Positions 1 through 11,800 of a DNA stretch of 64,000 nucleotides are shown piece after piece. The number at the start of each line of letters is the position of its first letter. Position 1 is the stretch's first letter. Source of the stretch: Dasyornis broadbenti (taxonomy: Eukaryota > Chordata > Aves > Passeriformes > Dasyornithidae); assembly GCA_013397935.1 (NCBI GenBank), contig VZRN01006619.1, positions 733,757 through 797,756 of the forward strand. Reading direction: 5' to 3'. Both the position numbers and the translations under genes were made by a program. The notes beneath the pieces were generated by a model that saw only the letters and a list, made by a program, of their open reading frames with translations, was not told the DNA's origin and searched no databases.

Positions 1-56
1 TCTCTTCCATATCCTTAAAAGTTTGTTACTGTTTGCTGTGTTTTTCTTTACTCCAG

Positions 57-236
57 ATATCCAGAGGGAAGAGGAGAAGGTGAAGAGGTCAATAAAGGAT
101 GCTGCCAAAAAGAATCAGAGAGATGTGTGCGTGATCTTGGCGAAGGAGCTGATCCGTTCTCGGAGGGCCGTAAGCAAACTCTATGCATCCAAAGCTCACA
201 TGAACTCTGTTCTCATGGGGATGAAGAACCAACTTG
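57..236 (+). CDS. CHMP3: CHMP3 exon (residues ~36-96)
   Basis: The acceptor ctccag ends at 56 and the donor G|gtaag begins at 237. The first codon (Asp) is split with the upstream exon, which is off-window. The exon encodes the end of helix 1 and helix 2, including the AKELIRSRRAVSKLYASKAH stretch typical of CHMP3. The last base begins the Ala codon completed in the next exon. Confidence 0.97.
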
Positions 237-3200
237 GTAAGAACAAATTCTGAGCCCAAGCACAATGACTGCTCTGACGTTAGAGGTGAGGTCTGAGGTT
301 TCCTTGTCCAGAACCAAAGTCAAATGCAGGCAGAGGTTGAAGGTGGGAGCAGCCTTGCTCTGGTGAAAGGCAGCTGATTCCAGTGGGCTTCAGGAACCTG
401 GGAAGATCCTTCCATAGCAGGCCCAGAGTTGTGAGGGTGCTGCAGTTCCACTCCCTAATCCCAGCAGGCACATGCACCCACACTCTCTGAGCAGAGCCTT
501 TACCACCACCCCATAAACACACACAGCTTTCACACAAAGCTGAAAAGCTCTATCCTGCTCTTCCTCTTCAGCTGATGAGGACTGAGGTCCACTAGTAGAA
601 CAGACATATGTATGTACACAATAGATGGGTTGTTCCAAGAGCCGCTCTCGGATCTCTGTGTAAGCTGGCCAGATGTCTGGTACCTGGCTCCAGATCTCCT
701 GCTTTGCCTGAGCTGCTGGTACCTAGTCCTGCAGGCCTCTGAGGTTTGTGTGTTCCCTGATCCACTTCAGTCCTTCCCCAGACTATCTTTGGTTGTTGCC
801 CTAAAATTTGGTTATCCCCTTAAAAGATCCGTTGTAAGTTTTTCCTGTGTCCAAACATGATCTTTTCCCTTACATCCCTGTAATGAGTCCTGTACCCCTG
901 TAGGCAATAACCCCCCTCAGTCTGCAGGATGTTGAGGCTGAGGAGGAGACCCCCTCTGCCCTGTCTGAATGGGTGTCCCATCCTGGGCTCTGAAGTAGTC
1001 GTGGAACTCCTAGTTTTAGTTTCTTGGGATTCCTACCCCACATTGTTCCCTACATCCTTGCTGGTTCCCTGTTTCCTCTGATGAGCTGCTCAGAAGATGA
1101 TCTAACACTTCCGAGCCTGAGGGTTGCAGTGATGTGAGAATCACATGCTCTAAAACTGAACTCACAGCAATTTGGAGCACATTCCTAAACAGTCTGAATG
1201 CATTCCTAATATCCCTGTATCCTTGTGGAGCCTGTGTCACTGATTTTGATAGGATCTGTCACAGGAGTAGAATTCCCTTCATCTTGTAGATGGTTGTTTC
1301 TCTAGCAAGAGTCTGGGTACATTTACTAATACCTACATGGGCGAGCAGTGTTTGATTTTCTCGGTGTGGCTGAATCCATTTGCCCCTTGGCTTAACACCC
1401 GTGTTCTGTAAACCCTCCTTGGTCCTTTGTGTTCCTCCAGAACCAGCACATTTCCCTCATTCCTTATCCACATCAGAAATCTGTTGTAATAGACTTCCTG
1501 CAGTGTTTTCCATAGCTGGAAATATTCCAGCCTATAACAAGCATAGCTTTAAAGAAAGCTTTAAAGACAAGGAAGACTTGGTGGAGGTCAACATGCTGCT
1601 GCTGAATCCATGCGCTGCTGAAATATCAAAGCATTTCCCCCACCCCAGCATTGTCCAAGTAGATTTTAACATTGGATGAGTGATAAATCAGGAGTCACAT
1701 TGTGAACCTTAAGTGTAATTTTATGATGGTTCAAATGTGGCTCCCCATGCATTGCACTCAGGAAAGGGAAGTAGGACCATCCTTGCAGCTTCAGGGGTCC
1801 CTTAACAGGAAAAACTCAAAGCAGCCTCCTTATTACCACTGCCAGCATCTTCATCTTCCTGGGAATGTTCTGATACACTTAGGTAGGAAATATGAAAGAA
1901 TCTGGAATTCAGTCTGGGGTTTGTAGTAACTTGAGAAATGACCACTCAAAGCAAGGTTTCTGTTAGTTTGTTACAAGTGTAAGGCTCTTGAAGAAATTAT
2001 TAAAATGAAAAATAATATGTGCTGTACCTTCATTTTGCTTCGTTAAGGAGTGACCATTTTATATCCAAACAGGTAAGTTCTCTGTGTCCAGGAAGCTGCA
2101 AAGTTAGATGGCAGAATTAAAAAAAACTTCAAAGTACCCTTAAATTACTGCCTTTTGATCTTGGTATGTCAATACATATGAGGAGAGCTTGTAAGTTATG
2201 TTATGAGAATAGCCTCTGGAAAGAGTATTGTTGAATTCAGTTTAAACAAGCTTGTTTTCAGCTTAGCTGCTTCAGTATTAAGTTTATAGCTTATTCTTTG
2301 CTATGAAACTATTGCAGCAGAAAGAACTTCTGCCAGAGTTAGTTTCCAGTAACCAGTGTGAGGCAGGAGGTCCCTGGTTTCAGCAGTCACTGCAGCTCTG
2401 CTGCTGAAACCCTCAGCAACACCTCTGGCTGCTGAGGCGCCAGGCAGGAACAACTCGAGCTTCTCTCTCCATCTTTAGTGAACTGGGTGCAGGTGGGTTG
2501 AAATCTCTCGGCAGACTCTCTGGGTTGCTCATTGCACAGGACCAGTAGCTTTGCTATAAATGTGGCTTTTCCAGTGTGGGTACAAGTTGGGCTTTTCCAG
2601 GAATTTAGTCAAGAATGAAGAAGTGGAATGTCCATTTCTTTTTTAAAATTGAATTGCCCAAATATAAACAAAGTTCCATGTAGGGAGGATGTAATTCCTC
2701 TGCTTTCCGTAGCGCATGGATTGTTCAAACTGTTCTGTGCCTCTCCTTCACAGCTGTCCTCAGAGTAGCAGGTTCATTGCAGAAGAGCACAGAAGTCATG
2801 AAAGCTATGCAAAACCTTGTAAAAATCCCAGAAATCCAAGCAACGATGAGGGACTTGTCCAAAGAGATGATGAAGGTAAGGTCTGGCACATAAATCAGAC
2901 TTGGGTGAACAGCACATTGTTGTTACTGACCTGTGCAACCACTTGGGTGGCCCCCTTGTCAGAGGACTTGTGTGAGCTCAGGACATTCTATGATTCTGTG
3001 GCCAATCTGATACTGGTGAAACAAAAAGTTTTAAATCTAACAGCAAAAAACTGTTAGACAAACATTCCTAATAACAATTTTGAGTCAAAATTGGGAACAT
3101 ATCGGGAATTTATTCGCCATAGACATGTTCAAAGAATCAACAATTTCCAGGAATTTATATACACGATAACATCCAAGCTTTTTCTTATAGACACTCCCAA

Positions 3201-5902
3201 TAATCTGCCCAATTTATTGCATCATGGTATAAGTGTTTTATTTCTTTGAATTACTACCAGATGTCTTTGTTTAATGAATAACTCAAGTTTTATCCAGCTG
3301 AACAGTGCTTCACTAAATTTGCTGTCCTGGTTAGACAATTACTATCGATTAAGTTTTCTGGGGTGTACAAGCCTATGGAGTGGCTCACTTACTGCACCTG
3401 CAGTGTATTAATCAAATTTTCTAGGATGTATAGGCCTTTGTCTCCGTAACTCTCTCATGGTATCTTTCTTGTTCTATGACATCTAATTAATCTCTAGTTG
3501 TATAATAACCATTAAACAATTATTTATTGAATTTCGTTCTTCAACTGTAGATTCTCTAAGGGGTATAGCTCCATGGAGTTCCTTTCTGCAGTTGCAGTGA
3601 GGTAATTTCTCAGGGTTTTCTACTGACACTCGGCCAACACAGATCTAAATCAAAACCAGCCAAAATAACAGTTGAACATTCCTTAACTAATTAAACATAG
3701 TTCATTACAAATTTTTTAAAGAATCACAAAACACCTTAATTAAGATATAGCTCACTGTCTCTGGGTTTAAAGCATCAGTGTCTCCATGTGATGAGAGTAC
3801 TCTATAAGTATACTAAGTCTGTGTTATGACTATCACATTTTCAACTATCAAAATGGTTTTGCTTTTTCCCTTCTTACTACTCTAGACTGTTTAGTTCAAA
3901 TAAGTTTATTTCTAAATAACTTTACCATTGTGCACCAGCATCGTTCAGCCGTATCTTGGTTGCAGGGCCTGCAAAGGAATGTTTTCAAATGCAGATAGAA
4001 AAAAAACAAGCTGTGTCAAAGAGCAGTTTTACAGTGTGTTACACAATTCATGCTGCATGGCTGAAATTTGCACTTGCATTTCACATGCTTGGAGCAGACT
4101 GGGTTCTTGGTTCAGACATCCAAGAACAATAAATAACCACAGAATCCTGGAATCATAGAATGGTTTGGGTTGGAAAGGATCTTAAAGATCATGTAATTTC
4201 AGTGTCCCTGCCATGTACAGGGACACCTTCCACTAGATGAAGTTGCTCAGAGCTCTATCCAACCTGCACTTGAACGCTTCCAGGGATGGGGCATCCACAG
4301 CTTCTCTGAGAAACCTGTTCCAGTGCGCCTCACTATCCTCACAGGGAAAGGTGTCTTCCTGTTACCTAATTTAAATCTCTCCTCTTTTAGTTTAAATAAC
4401 TTGAGGTTTTCAAAGTGAGAACATGTGACTTTAATCCTCAGTTTTCTTCCTGCTTTTCCAGTGCACCAGTTGTAGAGTACATCCTTACACTGAGGGCAGG
4501 TGTGTTTGCCACCATCCTGCAACAGCCTCGATCTGGAAAGCTGGAGCAGGGGGTTGTTACACGCCTGGATAGGCATAATCCCATCTCCCAAGTAGGAAGA
4601 GTCTCTCTCCTCTTACCCTGCTGTTTCCAAAGGCATCACATGCTGCTGCTTTGTTGTTTTCTGCTAGGCTGGAATTATAGAGGAAATGCTGGAGGACACC
4701 TTTGAAGGCCTGGAGGATCAGGAGGAGATGGAAGAGGAAGCTGAGGCAGAAATTGACAAAATCCTTTTTGAAATTACAGCCGGTGAGTTTGTGGGTGTTG
4801 CTGAGAGCCGAGTCCCTGCTCTGTTCAATAAGATGCAGCAACTGAAATATTCATCTATTCTGACTGAACTGCACTCTCCCAGTGGCATCTCTTCCTTTGG
4901 TGATGGGCAGAGAGCTCTGACAAACTGGTTTCTCAGGGAATACTGGCTGAGAAGGCCAGTGGGGCTCAGCAAGGCAGAACTAATATCCATCAGCTGCTGT
5001 CTGTGCAGTTATGTAATTGAGGCTCTAACAGATCTGTATTTGGCTGTGCAGTGAATCCTCTAAACAAGGGGAAGCTTATATGATTGACTAGGTACTGTTA
5101 TTAATGAAGCCAAGAATAAACCTGGCTACGCTGCCTTGAGTCATAGGCTGTGTTGTGAGTCCTGGCAGTAACATGCTGTGTCTTGTTTGGAGGAAAAAAC
5201 CCAAAACAAACACAGAAACCCTCTTAAAACCAAAGCCACAACTTCTGCCTTCCAGCTCACGAAGTAATGATCTACTGGTTCAGTTATTTGACTTTGAGAA
5301 TGCTTAGAATGTTCCTTTTACCTGGATTGCTTGTGATGTGCTGTGACAAATACAAGTGCCAGGGCTGCATTCAGCCGTACCACACTGAAAGTACAGGTCC
5401 TGCCCTGCTGGTGGCACCTTGTGCCCAGCACCTGGCACTTTGCCCTCTCTTTTTGCTTTTTCCATCCTGTTTCCTGGCTGGAGCAACTCCCATCCCACCG
5501 GGCAGGCAGGGGGAGCTCCCAGGCAAGCAGCAGGGCTTGGGACGAGCTGGGAGCCTCCTCCCAGAAAGGGGCGGAGTGCAGAGGCTCAGAGGGGCTGGCA
5601 GGTCAGTGCTGCTGGGCAGCCAACAGCCCCGGGCTGGCGCTGTCACAGCTCAGGGCTGTGACTGCCACCAGAAGTGAGTGGTTGGATTATTTTAGATGTC
5701 CCTGAAAGCCACTAATTATTATATGAAGGCCTACCAGATGCTAACGAGTCTGTTTGTTGTTGCAGGGGCCTTGGGTAAAGCACCCAGTAAAGTGACAGAT
5801 GCTCTGCCAGAGCCTGAGCCCATGGGAGCAGCCGCTGCTGCTGTGGATGAGGAGGAGGACATCGAAGCAATGCAGTCACGGTTGGCCACCCTGCGGAGCT
5901 AG
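57..5902 (+). CDS. CHMP3: CHMP3 (charged multivesicular body protein 3, VPS24), last four coding exons; 5' part outside window
   Basis: CHMP3 is an ESCRT-III subunit. It co-polymerises with CHMP2 on CHMP4 filaments at endosomes, the midbody and the plasma membrane, and recruits VPS4 and AMSH. Coding exons are 57-236, 2754-2875, 4668-4782 and 5766-5902. They join in frame, and every intron has GT...AG ends. The product runs from about residue 36 (DIQREEEKVKRS, helix 1) through the basic helix 2, the acidic linker (EEMEEEAEAEIDKILFEI) and the C-terminal MIT-interacting motif (EAMQSRLATLRS) to a TAG stop. If the missing N-terminus has the human length of 35 residues, the protein is 219 residues; human CHMP3 has 222. 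The acidic run before the MIM is shorter than in human and is preceded by an Ala stretch (GAAAAAVDEEEDIEAM). The gene converges on KDM3A, as in human. No disruption is seen. Identity rests on near-complete family match and synteny. Confidence 0.97.
237..2753 (+). other. CHMP3 intron
   Basis: This is a 2.5 kb GT-AG intron. Several short open frames are present, but none has a recognisable protein. I see no clear repeat family here. An A/T-rich stretch lies around 1,960-2,330. Confidence 0.85.
2754..2875 (+). CDS. CHMP3: CHMP3 exon (residues ~96-136)
   Basis: The acceptor ttcacag ends at 2753 and the donor AAG|gtaag begins at 2876. It encodes AVLRVAGSLQKSTEVMKAMQ and continues to SKEMMK. The exon ends in phase 0. 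It covers helix 3 and the start of helix 4 of the ESCRT-III core. Confidence 0.97.
3050..3660 (-). mobile_element. Candidate solo LTR (old endogenous retrovirus-like), antisense in CHMP3 intron
   Basis: Read on the minus strand, this A/T-rich block ends in a TATATAAA box (3154-3161), an AATAAA signal (3109-3114) about 40 bp further on, and a terminal TCTAACA. It could begin at a TGTT near 3,650-3,660. The TATA-then-AATAAA spacing and TG...CA ends suit a short LTR. The presumed U3 part contains two or three diverged copies of a roughly 60-bp unit (about 3,350-3,410, 3,415-3,470 and 3,545-3,605). I found no matching target-site duplication, so the boundaries and the call are tentative. No coding remnant is visible. 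Confidence 0.4.
4139..4395 (-). mobile_element. CR1 LINE 3' fragment
   Basis: The left edge carries the CR1 tail microsatellite (ATTCTATG-type, seen here as its complement), followed by the complement of the CR1 3' region. Diagnostic runs are ggtttgggttggaaaggatc, then ccatgtacagggacacc and tctctgagaaacctgttcca. The copy is 5'-truncated and lies antisense inside a CHMP3 intron. Confidence 0.9.
4668..4782 (+). CDS. CHMP3: CHMP3 exon (residues ~137-174)
   Basis: The acceptor ctgctag ends at 4667 and the donor G|gtgagt begins at 4783. The exon starts in phase 0 with AGIIEEMLEDTFEGLEDQEE and ends with ILFEITA plus one base of the next Gly codon. It encodes the acidic helix that folds back on the basic core in closed, autoinhibited CHMP3. 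Confidence 0.97.
4783..5765 (+). other. CHMP3 last intron, with a GC-rich patch
   Basis: This is a GT-AG intron of about 1 kb. The interval 5,400-5,660 is noticeably more GC-rich than its surroundings and has overlapping open frames on both strands. None looks like a protein family, and it has no splice connection I can support. It is probably a local compositional feature. Confidence 0.7.
5766..5902 (+). CDS. CHMP3: CHMP3 terminal coding exon (residues ~175-219, stop)
   Basis: The acceptor ttgcag ends at 5765 and the stop TAG is at 5900-5902. It encodes GALGKAPSKVTDALPEPEP, a short Ala-rich and Glu-rich linker, and the C-terminal EAMQSRLATLRS. That C-terminal helix is the MIT-interacting motif bound by VPS4 and AMSH. 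Confidence 0.97.
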
Positions 5903-6290
5903 GACCAAGAGGGATGTGTACAGTTGGCTTTATTTTATTCTGTCCTACCTTCAAAAGGCAAACCTTAAGTGAGAATACATTATGTAATATATATATTTTT
6001 TTTTTTCTTCCTGAGGATTTTATTCTCCAAGAAACTACTGTAATATACTTCTTGGGGAGTGCAGTCTCTTCTGGTTTTCTGTTCAGCCCATGTTTCCTGT
6101 GGTGACATGGCAAGGGTGTTGTAATGTTATATACTTTTAGATATAAACTCCTGAAATCTATTCTCATCTTCAAGCAGCATTTTTCCCTAACAGGAACTTT
6201 GGTTTAATCTGCTACCAAAAACCTCCAGCACTGTCAGATCTGTGTTTTGCTGAATCACTACAAATTTTATTAAAGCTGCTTCTAACAGTC
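5903..6290 (+). terminator. CHMP3: CHMP3 3' UTR and poly(A) signal
   Basis: The first canonical hexamer downstream of the CHMP3 stop is ATTAAA at 6269-6274, which predicts cleavage near 6,285-6,295. The same ten bases (TTTTATTAAA) contain AATAAA on the minus strand, so the element could also serve KDM3A. The cleavage position is inferred. Confidence 0.6.
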
Positions 6291-8801
6291 ACTGCCATGC
6301 AGTTTAATTTGCATCACTTTGGCCTCTTTTCACAAACAATACCCCCCTCTCACACCTCCCTTTTAGTTTTGTAATACCTTTCTTTAGCACATTTAGGGCC
6401 TTCACTGTATAGTTAAAGATAAGTTTTCACTGTGTTCCAGCTCTGTATGATCACACGGGAGCCTGTGGCACAGTGAGGGCAGGTCAGCTGGCAGCAGTGG
6501 GAGGGGGGCCCTGACTCACCAGGCTGTTGGCAAAGCTTTCCCAGAGCCCGTGGCCACGCCCCGGCCTCTCTGCTGCTCAAATAGCACATTTCAGGGTCAA
6601 AGGAGAGCTGTGCCTCCTCCCAAGGAAAAGCTTCAGGCAAAGCAGATGTCATGGCTCACAAAAGGCAGTTTGCAAAGCAAAAAACTCTGACCCAAACCTA
6701 TCACTGCCACAGGCACCTCCCAGGCAAAGGCCAGAGCTCTTAATTTTAAGGAAGACTTACCAAAAGAAAGCTAAGTCTATAAATAATTGCAGCCCAACGG
6801 CAAGGGTAGAAAAACACACAAGACACACCGCTGGATGGAGTCCAACACCTCCCAGTTTCAGCCATAAAAGCATGGAGGAGCAAAACACAGTTCACCTTCA
6901 TGCTGGGGGAGGCAAAGTATCCCAGTGCTTCAGTGCTGTGCAATTCAAGTGTTCCAGCTCCACCCCAAATGCAACAATAACAGGTAAGAGGGACAGTTTC
7001 TTGTAGTCTTAAAAAATCCAGAAAGAACAGATCAGAAACAAAAGCAGCCAAAGAGGGGAGCAGGTAAGAACTGCAATAAAACGAGACTGAACAATAGCAC
7101 ATTGGTAAGAGCTCAAAATCCAGCTTCAATAATGAGTCTTTTCAGACGTATGTGCACACAGGGTGTGTATGATCAGTGTGACTCAGCTCACTGGGAGGTA
7201 CCTGTACTCTAGCTGGCTCCAAGGAAAGCAATTAACCTGCTTTATGTCATCTACTTCAACGTGATAGTTCAAGGGAGAATGTTCAGGTAAGTGTTTTTAA
7301 GCATACTTGACAAGTTCAAGCACAAAATGCCAAATCAAGCCAGTTGAAGGGACTAGAACAAGTTATTTACTGTCAAGAGGTGTCAGCAAGTGAAGGAAGA
7401 AAGCTCTCACTGAACCCAGTGAAGGAATGTTATGTAGCAAAAACTTCACTTAACTATTATGAGACCTGAACTTCCTGCACATCACTGTCCCCACTTCTGA
7501 GGGAGCAGTCAGAGCGAGTTTCTCTGAAGAATCATTCTGTCACCCAAGACAGACTCAGAACAGTTAATGCTGATCACAAGCAGCAGGTGAAGCACCTACA
7601 GGGAGGCAAATTTGCAGAGTTCAATTTGTTGTATAAGCTCAGAAAAAATGAACTTGGCTACCAAGGATGTTTCCTCTCCTGCCTGGCTGTTCCCAACAGC
7701 CATCCTGCAGTTTTCAGTGCTTGGAAGGAAATGAAAGGTTAATTTTATCTCAGGGTATGTCATCAAATGAGAGATGCACCTTTCTACCTGTGGCCCTTAT
7801 GCCTGTTTTAAAGTTTTACAATGTTTTCAGTATTTCTCCAAATAACCCTGAGTTCTGTGTGTACCATTTCAGACTGAAGCTGCAAAGCTCATGTGGGTAC
7901 CGACCGCAGCACTGGCAGCAGCTGACCAGAAGTAGCAAGGCAGCTAACTCATGCTTGGGTTAACCAAAAATAACTATAAACAGATCTGCTCCTGAATTCC
8001 ATGCCCTAAGCCTTCAAATACTTTAAAAAACAGTGTGAACAGTTTATGATACCCAGTTTTCTTTTGCATTTTGAAGTACTGCATCAAATTACATTTTAGA
8101 CAGTCAACTGAAAGAAGATCAGCAAGAAACAGTATCTGAAATAGAAGAATTTTTATGTAGACCATTCAGTGTTAAAAACAAGAGAATCAAACATCAGTTC
8201 AAATTAAAGAGCAGTTTCAAACAGAAGACATTTGATTAAAAGTTTCTTTTAACATTTAGAAATTTAAATACATTTACCTAAAGATGGTTAACTCCCATCT
8301 CTATGTTACTATACAATAGCTTAAAGCTACTTTTAAATGCTAGTTCTATATTAATGTGAAATTCCAGAACTGCATTCTTAACTTTTTATGTAAATTGGTT
8401 ATTAAACTGAGTGATTCTATACTTCCTCCCACCCCAAAATAAATTTTAAAAATTGAAGCTTTACAATGCCTTGAATAATATTTTTCAAACGAGTAATTTG
8501 GAATAGTTCCCAACAGTTCTATAGGAGGTATTTTGTACAGTTTGGAGAGCAACTCCATATAAAGTTCTATTGCAACTGAGCATTCACAGTATGCCACAGT
8601 CCATACATATTACTACATATACATCTCAGGTTTGTAAACATTGGAAGAATACACAGAACATAGTACCATGATCCTCTGGTACTGCTGAAAGGAAGATGAG
8701 GTAACATTCATATAATTTCAAAGTCCACAGAGGTCCTGACTGAGTAGGTAAAACAGCTGCCAACGCTTCTGTTTCATAGTGTGTGGTTAAGGCGCTCTAC
8801 A
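6266..8801 (-). other. KDM3A: Predicted KDM3A 3' UTR
   Basis: Downstream of the KDM3A stop (8802-8804) on the minus strand I find no AATAAA or ATTAAA for about 2.5 kb. ATTAAA then occurs at 6303-6308 and AATAAA at 6266-6271. The simplest reading is a long 3' UTR ending next to or slightly overlapping the CHMP3 3' end. A variant signal closer to the stop, such as the AGTAAA complement near 7,364-7,369, cannot be excluded. Confidence 0.45.
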
Positions 8802-8882
8802 TCATGGTCTGCTAAGGCTGGATTCATTAGCTCTCAGTATCCCAACTGCATCTTTAACAGCATGGTATATGACATTCTTCAC
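8802..8882 (-). CDS. KDM3A: KDM3A coding exon 25 (residues 1299-1324, stop)
   Basis: The acceptor ctag is followed by VKNVIYHAVKDAVGILRANE and a short variable tail, then TGA. It corresponds to the human C-terminus, which ends ASESSFGKP, with the same length. Confidence 0.97.
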   Translation of the reverse strand: MKNVIYHAVKDAVGILRANESSLSRP

Positions 8883-11800
8883 CTAGTGGGAAAGGAAAAG
8901 GTGCTTAGTTTTACAGGCAAACAGCACAGATCATTTTCTAGCTTTCCCACGTCCTTCCCCACACCCTGGGTAGGTCAGTTCAGACATGCTCATCTACCTG
9001 ACCTTCATGTAAATCACAAACTTGGGGGAACAAAATTCAAATTCTAACAGCATATAAAGGGAATAGCCTGAGGAGAGCATTGCAAGCTCAGCTGGGGAGT
9101 GAAACAAAAGAAATGGCAGAAAAAAACATTTCCAGAGAAGCTCAGGAGAAGCTTCAGAGGGCTTTCTTAAAATCACTAAAAGATCCAATACATTAACATT
9201 GATCTGAAAACAAAAGCAACTTGAGTTACATGGCCACAGCCCTCCTAGGTTTGGTGAGGGTTGTCTGTTGTGTTTTAGTGGGTTTTTTTAAAGGGTCAAG
9301 AGCACTGAGCATTGGGAAGTTACCTGCAATTTATCTTCATGGTTCGTATGCGTATGTGACAGATATCTAAATTCCTGAGTGAGCCAGAAGCAGTGTTTGA
9401 CATGCTCTGGGGATACAAAGTCTTCTGCAACTTTAATACAACTGTACAAATTATGAACCTAGAGAGAACAAAGAAGCATTAGCCACGTGCTTGAAGGGCT
9501 GCCCAAGCAGTCAAGCCATTACATGTCCCTGGTGCTTGCCTGGTGTGGAGCTCCTGCTGGGATGAAAACTACATCTCCTAGAAACTGTACAATAGCCCAG
9601 CCCTGAACTCCATACTCCTGATGAAGGCGTTTCCTCAGTGATCTGTCCAGGTACCAACTCTGATCATGAATGGGATCATGATCTACAGGGTTTTCTTGGC
9701 CTTGTTCTTCTGCAACCTGGAAAAGTCACAAGACAACAGGCATTTTAACACACCAGTCTGACTGGACAGCCAAGTTGTATCAGTGGTATTCTATACAAAT
9801 GTATGCCAGAGGGCCTTGCACCACCATGTGTTCAGGTAGGAGAGTTACACAATGAAAGTTTGGATCCTTACTCAGACCTTTGTCAAGGCTGCAACATTTC
9901 TCAGGTCCCACTGGCTTCACAGACACATTACAAACGTGGATATGGAAAATGCAAGTAATTCCAGTTGAGAGTGGCAAGGAACAGAAGGGTGAAGCAATTC
10001 ATGTTCACACTGGGAACCACTGTCGTACATGGAACCAGTGTTCTGACACTACTAAAGTTGGAGAGGGACTGTGGAAAGGCATTAAGTTACAGGACAAGGG
10101 ACAATGGCTTTAAACTAAAGGAAGTAAGGTTTAGATTAGAAGAAATTAGAAAGAAATCCATTCCTGTGAGGGTGGTGAGGCCCTGGCACAGGTTGCCCAG
10201 AGAAGCTGTGGATGCTCTGTCCTTGGAACTGCTTGAATCCAGGATGGATGGGGCTCTGAACAAGCAGATCTAGGGGAAGGTGTCCCTGCAAATGGCAGGG
10301 GCATTGGAATGAGATGGTCTTGGAGCTCCCTTCCAACCCAAACCATTCAGAGATTCTCTGACTCTACAGCCTGTAACTGGAACACACTACATAGTGTGGA
10401 ATTCAGCAGGTGTCGGCCTTGAGGCCACAATCAGTCTTAGTGCTCACTGACCCAGAGAATGCAAACCAGATTTTCAGGAGAAACAAGACTGGAAGGCATA
10501 ACAAGCACTTAAGGACAAAAATTTCTAATAGGCAGAGAATTTCTGCAAGAAGTTCCTATATAAATCTAACTTGCTGCAGCAGCCATTTACACCCAGGACT
10601 GTAACAAAAATTGATTTGGGAGGAGATAAGCAGCTTGGTTCTTCTCCACTAAAAGCTGCTGAAAGCCCCACATCTGCCAGCAAGTGTGATACAATGGACT
10701 GAGGTGCAAGACACAGATATCAAAACTTCACGCGCTAATGCTTATCAAACCCAGTATTGTGTTTTATCAACTGTAAGATTTGTTCTTTGTTAATACTAAA
10801 TAAGTCTGCTGCAGCCTCTCCAAGCTTTCACCAAGATAGCCATCAGGCTGACCAGGCCAACACTTGTTCAGAACATATAATTTATCCTTTTAAATATCAA
10901 CATATTGGCTCTTTCCACTTTTAGAGCACCGAAGAAGTTTCAGAATTAAGAACACTCTGGACCAGCTGAGGTAAATTTAAACAATGAAACAAGCCCTTTT
11001 AAACATAGTAGCACATCTCTACTAAACCCTTAACTCCCGTGAAGACAGGACACAACATACATCATGCTTTTCCCTTAATTCAGACCTCATCAAGGTATAG
11101 GGAAAAAAAAAAGTAGTAAGAGGGAAAGAACAAGGAAGAGCTTTATGTACCATGTTTTGCTCTGACATTTCCCAAAAACATCTCACATGCTTCTAAGAAT
11201 CATCAAGTTAAACTGTGCTTTTCCTTAAATCTAAACTAGCTATTTTCTTGTTCACTATGTTACATTACTCATCTACGAGAAGAGTGGGCAGGAAGAGTAC
11301 CTACATACAAGGTAACTTCCAGCTTCAACTCTCCACTCTTTTCAGATTCTGCAAGAATCGTGGCACAGGACAAGTTTTGTCTTGGATATAACTCAAGTGT
11401 ATTTGTTTCCAGAGTAACTGGGATATGAAGGAGGAGAAAAGCCCAAGGATACACACTTCCAAGCCTACACAGCCAGAATATCAGTTTAAGATTAACAGCT
11501 TACCTTCTTAAGGAATTCCCGGATTTTTTCTGTATCTTTGGCAGCATAAATGTGCCACAGAGCTCCAGGCTTTTCTCGGCTTTCAGTAAAGCGCTTAATT
11601 GTCAGCTCATCGGAGTCCCCATCTTGTATGGTTTTAAGTACTTCTATGGAGAGTCAACATGAGCAGTTTACATTAAAAGACCTGCCCTCCAGCCACAGAA
11701 ATATTCCCCCAAGACACCACAAAGACTTTACCTTCTTCTTGATCAGCCTGGCCTTTGGGGATCCCCACATAAACCATGACATTGGCTGCATCAGACACAT

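Noticed and set aside
2985..3001. attctatgattctgtgg as a CR1 tail
   Set aside because: Only the short tail-like word is present and no adjoining CR1 body could be recognised.
5267..5705. Open frames of 120-136 codons in the last CHMP3 intron
   Set aside because: They lie within an intron with proven flanking exons, in a local GC-rich patch, and have no recognisable domain.
9500..9545. A shifted GT donor for KDM3A exon 23
   Set aside because: The first GT downstream lies beyond GCAAGCACCAGGGACAT and would insert residues absent from the family right after the catalytic region; the GC donor fits the consensus and phase.
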